A stretch of DNA of 36,374 bases from Candidatus Desulfolinea nitratireducens (GTDB taxonomy: Bacteria; Chloroflexota; Anaerolineae; Anaerolineales; Villigracilaceae): positions 1 to 36,374 of the forward strand of contig JACNJN010000091.1 in assembly GCA_014382535.1 (NCBI GenBank), written 5' to 3'. Shown in pieces: positions 16,889 through 25,224 of this stretch (positions within the stretch are counted from its first letter, which is position 1; each line of letters begins with the position of its first letter). The position numbers and the translations under genes were made by a program. The notes under the pieces are model-generated. The model worked only from the letters and a program-made list of their open reading frames with translations. It was not told the DNA's origin and did no database searches.

Positions 16889-18058
16889 TTATCGCAATCC
16901 TGTTTCCAACCTAGATATTACGAGTCGTTGAATCTCACTTGTGCCCTCATAGATTTCAGTGATCTTGGCATCCCGAAAATAACGCTCAACAGGATATTCT
17001 TTGCTATATCCCATTGCGCCATGAATTTGAACGGAGGCATGTGCACAAAACATCGCTGTTTCAGAAGCGAAAAGCTTTGCCGTTGAGGTAGCCAAAGTAA
17101 AGCGTTCATTTGTAGTTTTCGAGCGTTCTTTTGCCATCGCCGCGTTATACACAAGTAATCTCGACGCCTCAATGCGTGTTTTCATATCAGCCAACTTAAA
17201 CGAAACGCCCTGAAATTGACCAATTTTCTTCCCAAAAGCATCCCGCTCTCTTGAATAATTTAATGCAGCCTCATAAGATGCTTCTGCAATACCCAATGCC
17301 TGAGCAGCGATGCCAAGACGTCCAACATCCAGGACAGCCATCGCGATCTTAAATCCATCCCCTTCATTGCTCAGGCGGTTCTCGGCTGGGATGCGACAAT
17401 CTTCAAAAAGCAATTCGTTTGTAGCTGATGCCCGGATTCCCAGCTTGGGTTCCTTTTTGCCTCGAATAAAGCCAGGTGTATCTGATGGGACAATAAAGGA
17501 AGTAATCCCTTTTTGCTTTTTATCTGGATCAGTCATCACAAATACAACAACAAAATCAGCTACCGGCCCACTCGTGACCCAGGACTTGCGACCGTTTAAG
17601 ATATATTCATCTCCATCCCGGATTGCACGTGTTCGCATTGAAGCTGAGTCAGACCCCGACATTGGTTCTGTTAAGGAGTACGCACCAACAGATGCTCCGG
17701 AGGCAACCGGCACCAGGAATGTTTGTTTTTGTTCTTCTGTCCCAAACATCAGGATTCCATGGCAATACAAAGAGTTATTCACTGACATGATCACGCCATG
17801 CGAAGCGTCTGCCTTGCTGATCTCTTCCACAGCTAATACGTAAGAGAGCGTATCCATTTCTGCGCCCCCGTATTTTTCAGGCACCTCAATTCCCATGAAC
17901 CCCATCTCGCCCATTTTCATAATTGTTTCCCTGGGAAATTCCCCACTCTCGTCAAATTCTGCAGCAATAGGTGCAATCTCATTTTGGGCAAAATTACGAG
18001 CTGCGTCAAGGATCATTTTGTGTTCATCACTTAGTGGAAATAACGCCGTATTGCTCAT
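16889..18058 (-). CDS. Acyl-CoA dehydrogenase
   Basis: This FAD flavoprotein oxidises acyl-CoA to 2-enoyl-CoA and passes electrons to ETF. The 389-residue protein has the N-terminal helical domain with PEKYGGAEMD, the FAD/substrate segment AYSLTEPMSGSD with TSGPVADF, and the C-terminal segment AMGYSKEYPVERYFRDAK. The catalytic glutamate lies in EIYEGTSEIQR. An upstream in-frame ATG at 18088 would add 10 hydrophobic residues. The ATG at 18058 is preferred because TGGAGGAAG precedes it and family members start here. It has its own extended -10 promoter. Short- or branched-chain acyl-CoA is the likely substrate, which fits the carboxylase operon downstream. Confidence 0.94.
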   Translation of the reverse strand: MSNTALFPLSDEHKMILDAARNFAQNEIAPIAAEFDESGEFPRETIMKMGEMGFMGIEVPEKYGGAEMDTLSYVLAVEEISKADASHGVIMSVNNSLYCHGILMFGTEEQKQTFLVPVASGASVGAYSLTEPMSGSDSASMRTRAIRDGDEYILNGRKSWVTSGPVADFVVVFVMTDPDKKQKGITSFIVPSDTPGFIRGKKEPKLGIRASATNELLFEDCRIPAENRLSNEGDGFKIAMAVLDVGRLGIAAQALGIAEASYEAALNYSRERDAFGKKIGQFQGVSFKLADMKTRIEASRLLVYNAAMAKERSKTTNERFTLATSTAKLFASETAMFCAHASVQIHGAMGYSKEYPVERYFRDAKITEIYEGTSEIQRLVISRLETGLR

Positions 18059-18093
18059 TTCTTCCTCCAGTAGCAGAAAAATACGCAAGACTG

Positions 18094-18102
18094 ATTATAG
18101 CA
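18094..18102 (-). promoter_or_regulatory. Extended -10 promoter of acyl-CoA dehydrogenase gene
   Basis: The minus strand reads TGCTATAAT, a perfect -10 with the TGN extension, about 36 nt before the chosen ATG. The predicted start near 18087 leaves a leader of about 29 nt carrying the GGAGG ribosome binding site. No good -35 is present, as often with extended -10 promoters. Upstream sequence is the terminator of the permease gene. Confidence 0.55.
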
Positions 18103-18111
18103 TGATGACAT

Positions 18112-18150
18112 AAAAAAGCACCCATTTTAGTTTAAAATGGGTGCTTTTTT
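18112..18150 (-). terminator. Strong Rho-independent terminator after the permease-Usp gene
   Basis: A perfect 18-bp inverted repeat has arms 18112-18129 and 18133-18150 with a 3-nt loop. The GC core is AGCACCC, flanked by A and T runs on both sides. It begins 20 nt after the stop codon of the minus-strand permease gene and is symmetric, so it could stop transcription in both directions. Confidence 0.9.
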
Positions 18151-18170
18151 ATGTTGTTTTATTTGTTTTA

Positions 18171-20564
18171 TTAAGGCCTATCTCGGATTGGGATCATAAA
18201 GACATTCTTGTCGGATTTTTCGACAATTCGTTGAGCCTCACTGCCAAGCATGAATAAGGCCAAACCGCCTCGTCCTCTTGATGTGCTCATAATTAAATCG
18301 ACGTCTTCATCGTGACCAACGTTGACAATGGTACGTGCAGGAAGGGTCCCTGCGACCATCGTGCGAACACGTATGCCACTTTCGCTCAGAGAACGGGCAA
18401 CAGCTTCAAGGAAGTTTTCAATTTCTACCTCCGCATTGTGGCGTATATTTTCGATCAACTCAGAGGGGGCATGGTAGTCATCCGGTTCCGGAACGGCTGG
18501 AACGGTGAGTAATATCAGTTCTGCATCAAAGACCTGGGCCAGTACCCGCGCATAAGGAAGAACGCGCTCTGAAAATATCGAGCCATCAAGGGGGACGAGA
18601 ATTCTCTCAAGTTTTGGTGGTGCAGCAACACCATCTTCTGAAGTTTGAATAAGAAGAATAGGTTGATTAATTTTTTGGATAAGCTTCTGGGAGACACCAC
18701 CACTTGTCCAGTTGAGGTTGCCCGATTTCCCGCGAGTACTTGTAATAACGATATCGATATGCTTTTCATGAACAAGAATTTGTGTGGCATCAGCAATAAA
18801 ACCAGAGCGAATAACCACATCTACTTCAATGCCATCGGCTATAAGTTCTTTTTGCACTCTATCGAGATAAGCTTTGCGCTCAGCAAACTTAGTTTCAAAA
18901 TCGTTATTTTCATCCGGGTATTTGGTCTTAATGGATGAGAGAATTGTCAGGTGTGCACCTTTCTTTTGGCAATACATCTTTGCCCATGGAATAGCCTGGG
19001 CTGCATAGTCAGATCCATCAAGTAATACGGCAACCTTATTCAGTTTAAATTCCTGATATCGCCACCTGCTCTCTGCAATTGGAGCCGGTTCCCAGCGCAA
19101 TTCCTCCGGGGTTGCGGGTTTGGCGGTTACCGCCCCAGAGGCCGGACTCATCTGTCCAAAACCGAAGCCAGCCAAACTGGTCGCATCGAGGCGTCCAAGG
19201 TAATCTAGGGCTGCAGAAGGAGCACCCATCTGCTGACGGGTATATCCAAAAATTGCATAGAGCAATGGGATAAAAATAAAGTATGTCCAGGCTCCCTCAG
19301 CGAAGCGTTCGACAAAAATAATGATCGTTGCCCCTGTCGTTAAGATCGAAGCAAGGATCGTGCCACCAATGAGGAGAGCCGTGCCGATCGCAAAATTTTT
19401 TCGCACCTGGCGCAAGAGACGCTTGGTGACTGCCCAACCCGTCATACTAAGAAGAACAAAAACACCGGCGGCGTATATGGCGAGGTATGTCTCTTCGTGC
19501 GTGCCAAAAAGAAGGAAGGTAATGCCTACAATAAATACTTGCAGCCAAACAGGCTTATCAGCGACCTGGTAATCGTTACGTTTCCCAAAAAAAGGAGGGA
19601 CATATCGTCTCTCAGAAAGACCAAGGGAGAGATTTTGCAATCCCTGTGCTGCGGCCGCTGAAGCTGACATCAGAACAGCGATGCCGACGAGGGTCCCCAA
19701 ATAAGGCAGGGGAGCGGGAAGAAGTTGATCCATCGTCTGGGTGAAAACAGAAACATCCTCGAGAAGGGGATTTGAAAGCTGGTGAATGACAGGCCCAACA
19801 ATGAGCATGGTCGCAGCAGTTGTGCCCATGATGATGATTAAAGAATTAAATGCTATTTTGCCTTTTTGAGATTCTGTACCAGAATATGCGGCGACCATAT
19901 TTGCAAATACTTCAATACCAGTCATTACAGCCAGAATACGAACATAACCGCCAAGGGTATAAGGCAAATTCTCAGGAGAAAAAGCTTGAAGATTAAAATC
20001 AGGAAGATGAAAGCCATATTTGATAATTGTAGCAATTATCATTACCCACAGGAGTACTAAAACGCCGGCAGTAGCAGGCCCAAAGGTGCGTGCCGCCATC
20101 TTGGGGCCACGATTGACCAACCATCCCGTCAGGATGCTGAGGGCGATTGCTGCCAATGTACGATATTGGATTCCAAAAACCAGCTCATTATTGAGAACCG
20201 GAATACGATCTGCGATAAATGTGACCATCGCGGCCATGCTTACCAGGAAAGTTAAGGTATATTCAACAAAAGTGATTGCCGCGTTGATTTTTGCCGCCCA
20301 CGGGCCAAATTCTTCCTCGCTTAAACCGCTGCCGCCGCTACCATCCGTAACCCATTGCATGACCAGCCTGTACATTGCCGAAACAACGGCCACAGTTAGC
20401 ACCACCAGCCAAACTGAAGCTCCGAAGGTTACTTGAGCAACACCCGCTACGACGATTAATTTTAAAAAAGGGCCAAAAACATATAGTGGTGATGTTGCCG
20501 GATCGCCACCGCCAGCCAAGGCCCCCTCAAAAGCATTATTAAGTTTATGAGAAACGTGTCCCAT
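18171..20564 (-). CDS. APC-family permease fused to two universal stress protein domains
   Basis: The 797-residue protein joins an amino acid/polyamine/organocation-type membrane transporter (about residues 1-445, around 11-12 helices) to two cytoplasmic Usp domains. Usp1 is about 508-640, starting VAVLLDGSDYAAQAIPWAK. Usp2 is about 652-795, starting RILVPLDGSIFSERVLPYAR. Both have Gly-rich nucleotide-loop regions (STRGKSG, TSRGRGG). Usp domains usually bind ATP or other adenine nucleotides, so transport may be gated by energy or stress state. The transported substrate is not evident. The start follows AAGGAAAG. A hairpin at 20590-20619 lies in the leader. It is a single-gene transcript ended by the 18112-18150 terminator. 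Confidence 0.85.
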   Translation of the reverse strand: MGHVSHKLNNAFEGALAGGGDPATSPLYVFGPFLKLIVVAGVAQVTFGASVWLVVLTVAVVSAMYRLVMQWVTDGSGGSGLSEEEFGPWAAKINAAITFVEYTLTFLVSMAAMVTFIADRIPVLNNELVFGIQYRTLAAIALSILTGWLVNRGPKMAARTFGPATAGVLVLLWVMIIATIIKYGFHLPDFNLQAFSPENLPYTLGGYVRILAVMTGIEVFANMVAAYSGTESQKGKIAFNSLIIIMGTTAATMLIVGPVIHQLSNPLLEDVSVFTQTMDQLLPAPLPYLGTLVGIAVLMSASAAAAQGLQNLSLGLSERRYVPPFFGKRNDYQVADKPVWLQVFIVGITFLLFGTHEETYLAIYAAGVFVLLSMTGWAVTKRLLRQVRKNFAIGTALLIGGTILASILTTGATIIIFVERFAEGAWTYFIFIPLLYAIFGYTRQQMGAPSAALDYLGRLDATSLAGFGFGQMSPASGAVTAKPATPEELRWEPAPIAESRWRYQEFKLNKVAVLLDGSDYAAQAIPWAKMYCQKKGAHLTILSSIKTKYPDENNDFETKFAERKAYLDRVQKELIADGIEVDVVIRSGFIADATQILVHEKHIDIVITSTRGKSGNLNWTSGGVSQKLIQKINQPILLIQTSEDGVAAPPKLERILVPLDGSIFSERVLPYARVLAQVFDAELILLTVPAVPEPDDYHAPSELIENIRHNAEVEIENFLEAVARSLSESGIRVRTMVAGTLPARTIVNVGHDEDVDLIMSTSRGRGGLALFMLGSEAQRIVEKSDKNVFMIPIRDRP

Positions 20565-20589
20565 GTTCTTTCCTTTCGTGCAGTAGAAA

Positions 20590-20619
20590 CTCCCCTACTG
20601 ATAAATGCAGACAGGGGAG
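20590..20619 (-). promoter_or_regulatory. Hairpin in the leader of the permease-Usp gene
   Basis: CTCCCCT at 20590-20596 pairs with AGGGGAG at 20613-20619, and an inner CTG pairs with CAG across an ATAAATG loop. The element lies 26-55 nt before the start codon and outside the ribosome binding site. No U run follows, so it is not an ordinary terminator. It does not match a riboswitch class I recognise. Confidence 0.35.
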
Positions 20620-20780
20620 AAGCTTGCGGTTTCTTCAGATTTTTTGTAAGCAAATTGTACCTGATTTTAATCCAATAATAAATTATTTTCCTAGATCATT
20701 AAAGAATATGATAAATTGGGAAGCAAATCGAAGCCACCCTACCTGCCATCAAATTTCGGTAATAAAAGATCGCTATTCCA

Positions 20781-22205
20781 TTATCCGGTTATATGATCCA
20801 ACACGCATTTAGCGGAATAGCTGCGATTTCCTGCTTTGAAGAACTTCCCGTTAAATGGTAGCCCATCCCCGGAGGTAACAAGTGGTTGCTCAACAAATCC
20901 ATCGGAACGTTGCTGGGGGAAACCTGCGCTAGCGCACAAGTTATTACACAAGCAGCCCCTACCCTCCAAATCTTCCTGCTTCCCTTCTTTTTTCAGGTAT
21001 TGATCTTCAGGTTCAGCAGAGCAGCGGTAACCAATTTTATTATCCTTACCCTTATATGGTTCACGCAGCAAACCAATATCACAAAGGCGAACCCGATCGC
21101 TATAAACCTCTGGATCGGACATGGTTCCTTCAAGCTGGACCACTTTGAAGGGATAACCGGTAGGGGAAACGCGAGGCGCTGTATGCACTATCACTTCCTC
21201 ATCAACAACTTTTTTAATTACTCGATGCTTTGTAGAATCTTCCATCCCCGATTCATTACAAAAGGCAAAAGCAGTCCCTACTTGTATGCCTGCTGCACCA
21301 GCCTCCTGGGCCTGCTTTAGCATCTCAGGAGAATCGTAGCCTCCAGCCAACCAAAATGGCAAACCGAGTTCTTTGATTTTTGCGAGATCAGGCGTATCTT
21401 TCTCTCCATAAATTGGTTCACCCTTACTGTCCAATTGCATGGCCCCTCTAGGCGGAGCGTTGTGGCCTCCAGCGATATGTCCTTCCACTATAAATCCATC
21501 AACCTTTCCGGTTGATCTGCGAATAAGGGTTTTTGCTAGAACAACAGAAGAAATGATTGGCAAAAAATAGGGGCGAGTTAATTCTTTTGTTTTTTCTACT
21601 GCTTCCGAAAAAATCTTTCGTGGGTCAAATCCCAAACGAAAATCATCATCTGACGAGGCCCCCTTCACATCAATCCGATAACTGACCTCTCGATGTTTGG
21701 ATAATTTATCAAGAATACCCGGGATTTGAACCGGAATCCCAGCTCCCATGATCACATAATCGACTCCGGCAAGCATTGCTCCATAAAGGGAGGCCATCGT
21801 CGGCATTTGGATTTTTTCCAACAGGTTGAGCCCGACCGGATTCTGATGCCCTTCCTTTGCCAGAAATACTTCAACAAAATTCGAAATAGCTGTCAGTTCG
21901 TTGAGTGCCTTTGATGGTTTCAAAGTCCACATCGGTGGGCGTTTATAGGGTGAGCGTGACGCTTTGGGATTTGCGACAAAATATTTCCTCAAAATACGCT
22001 GTACGGGTTCCTGAAATGGAAATTGACTTAAAGCTCGCCGAACATGACCCCCGATATCTCCTTCCATCAAACGCGCAATCATAATTAAGTGAATCCCGGT
22101 TCCCGAGACAACACCCAATTGTCCCTGCGCAGATACCGTCTGAGCCAATTTCCAATCAGAAATCGCAACCCCCATACCACCTTGGATAACATCGAATAAT
22201 TTCAT
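20781..22205 (-). CDS. Nitronate monooxygenase / 2-nitropropane dioxygenase family protein
   Basis: This FMN-dependent TIM-barrel protein has 474 residues from the chosen start. It begins FDVIQGGMGVAISDWKLA, the family's N-terminal FMN-contact strand. GHIAGGHNAPPRG (242-254) holds the conserved glycine/His motif, and AGAAGIQVGTAFAF is the phosphate-binding strand. The open frame extends 69 residues further upstream to 22412. That part is Ile/Arg-rich and unlike the family, so the ATG at 22205 is preferred although no Shine-Dalgarno is adjacent. The C-terminal 60 residues form a Cys-containing tail with GRGCLCNNLC (Cys418, 420, 424). The family also includes enoyl reductases, so nitronate as substrate is unproven. 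Confidence 0.85.
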   Translation of the reverse strand: MKLFDVIQGGMGVAISDWKLAQTVSAQGQLGVVSGTGIHLIMIARLMEGDIGGHVRRALSQFPFQEPVQRILRKYFVANPKASRSPYKRPPMWTLKPSKALNELTAISNFVEVFLAKEGHQNPVGLNLLEKIQMPTMASLYGAMLAGVDYVIMGAGIPVQIPGILDKLSKHREVSYRIDVKGASSDDDFRLGFDPRKIFSEAVEKTKELTRPYFLPIISSVVLAKTLIRRSTGKVDGFIVEGHIAGGHNAPPRGAMQLDSKGEPIYGEKDTPDLAKIKELGLPFWLAGGYDSPEMLKQAQEAGAAGIQVGTAFAFCNESGMEDSTKHRVIKKVVDEEVIVHTAPRVSPTGYPFKVVQLEGTMSDPEVYSDRVRLCDIGLLREPYKGKDNKIGYRCSAEPEDQYLKKEGKQEDLEGRGCLCNNLCASAGFPQQRSDGFVEQPLVTSGDGLPFNGKFFKAGNRSYSAKCVLDHITG

Positions 22206-22214
22206 ATGTTTATT

Positions 22215-22276
22215 GGCACACCAGTGCCTTATCTCCTTCTCGTATTGGTTTATATATAAAAGGGCTTGAATTACAA
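22215..22276 (-). promoter_or_regulatory. Promoter and leader of the nitronate monooxygenase-type gene
   Basis: On the minus strand, TTGTAA (22276-22271) and TATAAA (22254-22249) are separated by 16 nt. The predicted leader is about 38 nt. It contains AAGGAG at 22238-22233, then a GGCAC-TGGT-GTGCC hairpin (22228-22215), then the ATG at 22205. The ribosome binding site is thus 27 nt from the start unless the hairpin brings them together. Confidence 0.4.
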
Positions 22277-22388
22277 AGACCAAGCGCCTCGAAGGGTTAT
22301 AACACAAAATAACTCTGATAGGCACGCTAGAACTTACATCATTGAAGATCGCTCTAAGGATTTGGTAAAAATTCCCAACAGATTGCTT

Positions 22389-22394
22389 TATAAT
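22389..22394 (+). promoter_or_regulatory. -10 box of the DUF255 gene
   Basis: TATAAT lies 37 nt before the ATG at 22432, in the divergent gap with the nitronate monooxygenase gene. No convincing -35 is found at 16-18 nt. The leader has only a weak ribosome binding site, CAGG, about 9 nt before the start. Confidence 0.4.
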
Positions 22395-22431
22395 TAGACA
22401 AATAATGTCCATAAATCACAGGTATTAAAAT

Positions 22432-24465
22432 ATGAATCTCCTCTCAAAATCCGCTTCTCCCTACCTTCTTCAACATGCCGAGAACCCGGTCCACTGGCAT
22501 GAATGGAACGATGAATCCATCTCCAAAGCCAAAGCCGAAGATAAACCCATCTTTCTCTCAATCGGCTATGCTGCTTGCCACTGGTGCCATGTGATGGCGC
22601 ACGAGTCCTTCGAAGATGAAGAGACTGCCGCGATCATGAACAAATATTTCATCAACATCAAAGTAGATCGAGAAGAGCGTCCAGATATTGACAGCATTTA
22701 CATGAAGGCCGTGGTCGCCTTGACCCAGCAAGGCGGCTGGCCCATGTCCGTTTTTCTGACACCCGATCTAAAACCCTTCTATGGTGGCACTTACTTCCCG
22801 CCCGAGCCGCGCTACCAGATGCCTTCCTTCCAGCAGGTGCTAAATGGAGTTGCTGCGTCTTGGCACGATGACCGTGCCCAAATCGACAGCGTTGGCGACC
22901 AGCTTACACGCCAGATCCAGACCGAAGCAGGAATGACTAGTAATCAAAAAAGTATCGCGCCCGAACAGGTCCAAACTGCCCGGGAACGACTGACGGAGGT
23001 CTATGACTGGCAAGACGGTGGCTGGGGGGCTGCGCCTAAATTCCCACAGGCAATGACCATCGATTTCCTGCTACGTGATACTGAAGCCCATGCGGAAAAA
23101 TCCCCCGCCCTGCACGCCCTCGACGCCATGGCACGCGGCGGCATCTACGATGTGGTCGGCGGCGGCTTTGCTCGCTACAGCACTGATGCCAAATGGTTTC
23201 TCCCGCATTTTGAAAAGATGGCTTACGATAATGCCCTGCTCGCCCGCGCCTACCTGCACGCTTGGCAGATCACAGGCAAACCCCATTACCGCCAGATCTG
23301 CGAAGAAACACTTTCCTTTTTTTCGCGTGAAATGCGCGATGAACAAGGCGGATTTTATTCATCACTTGATGCCGACTCCGAAGGTGTTGAAGGCAAATTT
23401 TACGTTTGGACAAAAGAAGAGCTTGTAAGCGTCCTGAAAGATGACTATACGCTATTTGAAGCAGCGTATGGGATCACCCCACAAGGAAATTGGGAAGGGA
23501 AAATCGTATTGCAACGCACACTGGATGATAAAACCCTTGCCGCCCGCTTCGCGCTTGCACCAGAAGAGATTCCCATAAAATTAGCACAATGCCATCAAGA
23601 ATTATTGGTCGTACGAGACAAACGCATCCGCCCCGGCACAGACGACAAAGTCCTGACCGAATGGAATGGCTTGATGTTGATCGCCTATGCTGAGGCCGCC
23701 CGCGTACTCGATAATGGACACTACCTGGACATCGCGCAGAAGAATGCAAACTTCCTGCTCACAGCCCTGCGCCCAGACGGAGAACTGCGCCGCGCATGGC
23801 GCAAAGGTAGAGTTGGCAGCGAAGTTTTCCTTGCCGACTACGCCGCCTTGATCCTCGGCTTGCTTGAGCTTTACCAAACGGATTTCGATAATCGTTGGTT
23901 TGTGGCAGCACAAGAACTCGCAGATGAGATGATCGGGAAGTTCAGCGACCCGGAAGGTGGTTTTTTCGACACCACGAACGAAGCAGCAAAAAAGAGTGAT
24001 TTACCCATCCGTCCGAAAGAATTGCAGGATAACGCTATTCCGTCAGGGAATGCTCTAGCAGTTGAAGCCTTGCTCAAGCTGGATGCTTTCACGGGGAATG
24101 CTGATTATCGCCAACGAGCAGAAGAATCGCTAGGGCTAGTGAGCGAATTCGTAACCATGTATCCAAGCTCCTTTGCCCAATGGTTATCAGGCACAGATTT
24201 TGCATTTCAGCAAATCAAGCAGATTGCTATTATTGGAGACCTTGATAGCGATGGAACACAGGCACTTATTGAAGAAACACGGTTAAAATATCGACCAAAT
24301 ACAGTCATAGCAGCAACACCACATCCTATCCCCGAAGAAGCGCCGGCTTTATTAAATAACAGAACACTCAAAAACGATCTTCCAACAGCTTATGTATGCG
24401 AAGGCTTCGCTTGCAAATTTCCAGTAAATACTTTAGAAGAGTTACGTGGACAGTTAGATCATTAG
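22432..24465 (+). CDS. Thioredoxin-fold DUF255 protein (YyaL / SSP411 family)
   Basis: The 677-residue protein matches the YyaL/spermatogenesis-associated protein 20 family in length and order. An N-terminal thioredoxin-like domain carries AACHWCHVMAHESF, with a CxxC pair at Cys49 and Cys52, followed by IKVDREERPDIDS. A long (alpha/alpha) barrel region follows with GGWPMSVFLTPDLKPFYGG, FPQAMTIDFLLRD, GGGFARYSTDAKWFLPHFEKM and LDADSEGVEGKFYVW. The C-terminal part ends in the conserved AYVCEGFACKFPV. The biochemical role is unsettled in the literature; redox or sugar-epimerase-like activity has been suggested. It is transcribed away from the nitronate monooxygenase gene and ends 83 nt before the first tRNA-like sequence. 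Confidence 0.9.
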   Translation: MNLLSKSASPYLLQHAENPVHWHEWNDESISKAKAEDKPIFLSIGYAACHWCHVMAHESFEDEETAAIMNKYFINIKVDREERPDIDSIYMKAVVALTQQGGWPMSVFLTPDLKPFYGGTYFPPEPRYQMPSFQQVLNGVAASWHDDRAQIDSVGDQLTRQIQTEAGMTSNQKSIAPEQVQTARERLTEVYDWQDGGWGAAPKFPQAMTIDFLLRDTEAHAEKSPALHALDAMARGGIYDVVGGGFARYSTDAKWFLPHFEKMAYDNALLARAYLHAWQITGKPHYRQICEETLSFFSREMRDEQGGFYSSLDADSEGVEGKFYVWTKEELVSVLKDDYTLFEAAYGITPQGNWEGKIVLQRTLDDKTLAARFALAPEEIPIKLAQCHQELLVVRDKRIRPGTDDKVLTEWNGLMLIAYAEAARVLDNGHYLDIAQKNANFLLTALRPDGELRRAWRKGRVGSEVFLADYAALILGLLELYQTDFDNRWFVAAQELADEMIGKFSDPEGGFFDTTNEAAKKSDLPIRPKELQDNAIPSGNALAVEALLKLDAFTGNADYRQRAEESLGLVSEFVTMYPSSFAQWLSGTDFAFQQIKQIAIIGDLDSDGTQALIEETRLKYRPNTVIAATPHPIPEEAPALLNNRTLKNDLPTAYVCEGFACKFPVNTLEELRGQLDH

Positions 24466-24547
24466 AAGTTGAACTCAATAGACGATTTTCTATTTTACAG
24501 CATCAACACCCGGGGATCATAAGTTTATGTGCACGACAGATAGATCG

Positions 24548-24594
24548 TCGGGCTCATAACCCGGAGGTCGCAGGTTCGAGTCCTGCCCCCGCTA
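24548..24594 (+). pseudogene. 3' half of a tRNA-Met(CAU)-like gene, locus A
   Basis: The anticodon arm (TCGGG-CTCATAA-CCCGG, anticodon CAT at 24555-24557), the variable region, the T arm (GCAGG-TTCGAGT-CCTGC) and the 3' acceptor strand CCCCGCT plus discriminator A are all intact. The 5' acceptor strand should be AGCGGGG but is not found upstream. The best local match, CCCGGGG, pairs at only 5 of 7 positions, and there is no normal D arm. I therefore call it a displaced 3' half, an att-like remnant, not a working tRNA. Bases 24553-24594 are identical to 29714-29755. Confidence 0.7.
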
Positions 24595-24595
24595 T

Positions 24596-24622
24596 AAAAA
24601 GGCACCCAATCGGGTGCTTTTT
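24596..24622 (+). terminator. Terminator hairpin after tRNA-like sequence A
   Basis: GCACCC (24602-24607) pairs with GGGTGC (24612-24617), flanked by an A run and a T run, 2 nt after the tRNA-like 3' end. This is the usual position of a tRNA terminator and suggests that the 3' half was carried together with its native downstream sequence. Confidence 0.75.
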
Positions 24623-24634
24623 CCTTTAATATCT

Positions 24635-24695
24635 GGAGTCTACAGGACTGGGGCTCATAACCTTTTGGTCGCAGGTCCCAGTCTTGTAGAAGCCA
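24635..24695 (+). repeat. 61-nt tRNA-Met-like sequence lacking a D arm, with inverted arms (A')
   Basis: The order is 7-nt 5' strand GGAGTCT, 7-nt ACAGGAC, anticodon-like TGGGG-CTCATAA-CCTTT, GCAGG-TCCCAGT-CTTGT as a degenerate T arm, then AGAAGCC and A. The length and layout equal those of the 29695-29755 copy. The same bases can fold differently. TCTACAGGACTGGG (24639-24652) is the reverse complement of 24677-24690 apart from one wobble, giving a 14-bp helix around a 24-nt loop. Confidence 0.5.
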
Positions 24696-24819
24696 TTTCC
24701 TAAAAATACAGTTTTTCATGAACCTTAGATCGTAGGGTTCGATGACGTAATAAAAATTCCCTCGCGGGGTTTATCAGCTTCGTGTATTAATCCCAAGTTG
24801 GAGATATTGGGGAGAAGAA

Positions 24820-24860
24820 CAGGCTGGTAATAAGGAGTCTCTTAGAAGCCTGCCCTTTTT
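24820..24860 (+). terminator. Possible hairpin terminator at the left border of cassette 1
   Basis: CAGGCT (24820-24825) pairs with AGCCTG (24847-24852), with an inner AAGG/TCTT helix, followed by CCCTTTTT. It would act on plus-strand transcripts entering from the tRNA-like locus and meets the minus-strand moaD-like gene end 52 nt away. Confidence 0.3.
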
Positions 24861-24912
24861 GTCCCGTTTCTTCTGATGACGTACAACAAGCCCTTCAGGG
24901 GAGTTTGCTTTA

Positions 24913-25203
24913 TTAGCCACCTGCCCCAGGCGGGAACACAGCGATCTCATCCTGGTCTTGCAGCACGGTGTTTAATCTTTCGGGGAGGTGGTTATAGTGA
25001 ATTCCGTTGAGCATAATTGCCACTGACTGCCCAACAGTGCGTGAATTTTCGTCAAATAAGGCACAGCCGTGCTCACCACCAATCCTGGTTGCCAGCTCGC
25101 GGATAAAGTCAAGAAACAAGACCGGCGTGTTGTCACGCTGCTCAACCTCTCGTTGCCCGATTACGTCCCTGTACGTCAGATAACCCTTTACTTTGATGAT
25201 CAA
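24913..25203 (-). CDS. MoaD/ThiS-family small sulfur-carrier-like protein
   Basis: The 96-residue protein has the ubiquitin-like beta-grasp pattern and ends in the diagnostic Gly-Gly (VFPPGAGG) that is adenylated and thiocarboxylated in MoaD proteins. MoaD donates sulfur to make the dithiolene of molybdopterin, the cofactor that binds W or Mo. Its place at the end of an operon headed by an aldehyde:ferredoxin oxidoreductase, which needs a tungsto-bispterin, fits a dedicated cofactor role. The start is TTG at 25203, chosen because GAGG precedes it by 7 nt and the strand begins MIIKVKG. It lies 21 nt after the SCP2-like gene. No MoaE or MoeB is seen here, so partners must be elsewhere. Confidence 0.85.
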   Translation of the reverse strand: MIIKVKGYLTYRDVIGQREVEQRDNTPVLFLDFIRELATRIGGEHGCALFDENSRTVGQSVAIMLNGIHYNHLPERLNTVLQDQDEIAVFPPGAGG

Positions 25204-25224
25204 ACCTTATACCTCAAGAACATT

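Noticed and set aside
22206-22225. Tiny GTG-started upstream ORF overlapping the nitronate monooxygenase start
   Set aside because: It has only 3-5 codons and poor spacing to AAGGAG; it cannot be distinguished from chance.
22205-22412. Longer N-terminus for the nitronate monooxygenase-type protein
   Set aside because: The extra 69 residues do not resemble the family, and the likely promoter (22249-22276) lies inside this stretch.
24505-24594. A complete functional tRNA-Met gene at locus A
   Set aside because: The 3' half is perfect, but no upstream sequence provides the AGCGGGG acceptor strand or a normal D arm; the best alternatives leave mismatches and an oversized D region.
24751-24773. 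Minus-strand terminator for cassette 1 (CCCCGCGAGGG followed by a T run)
   Set aside because: The stem is only 3-4 bp and too weak to call with confidence.
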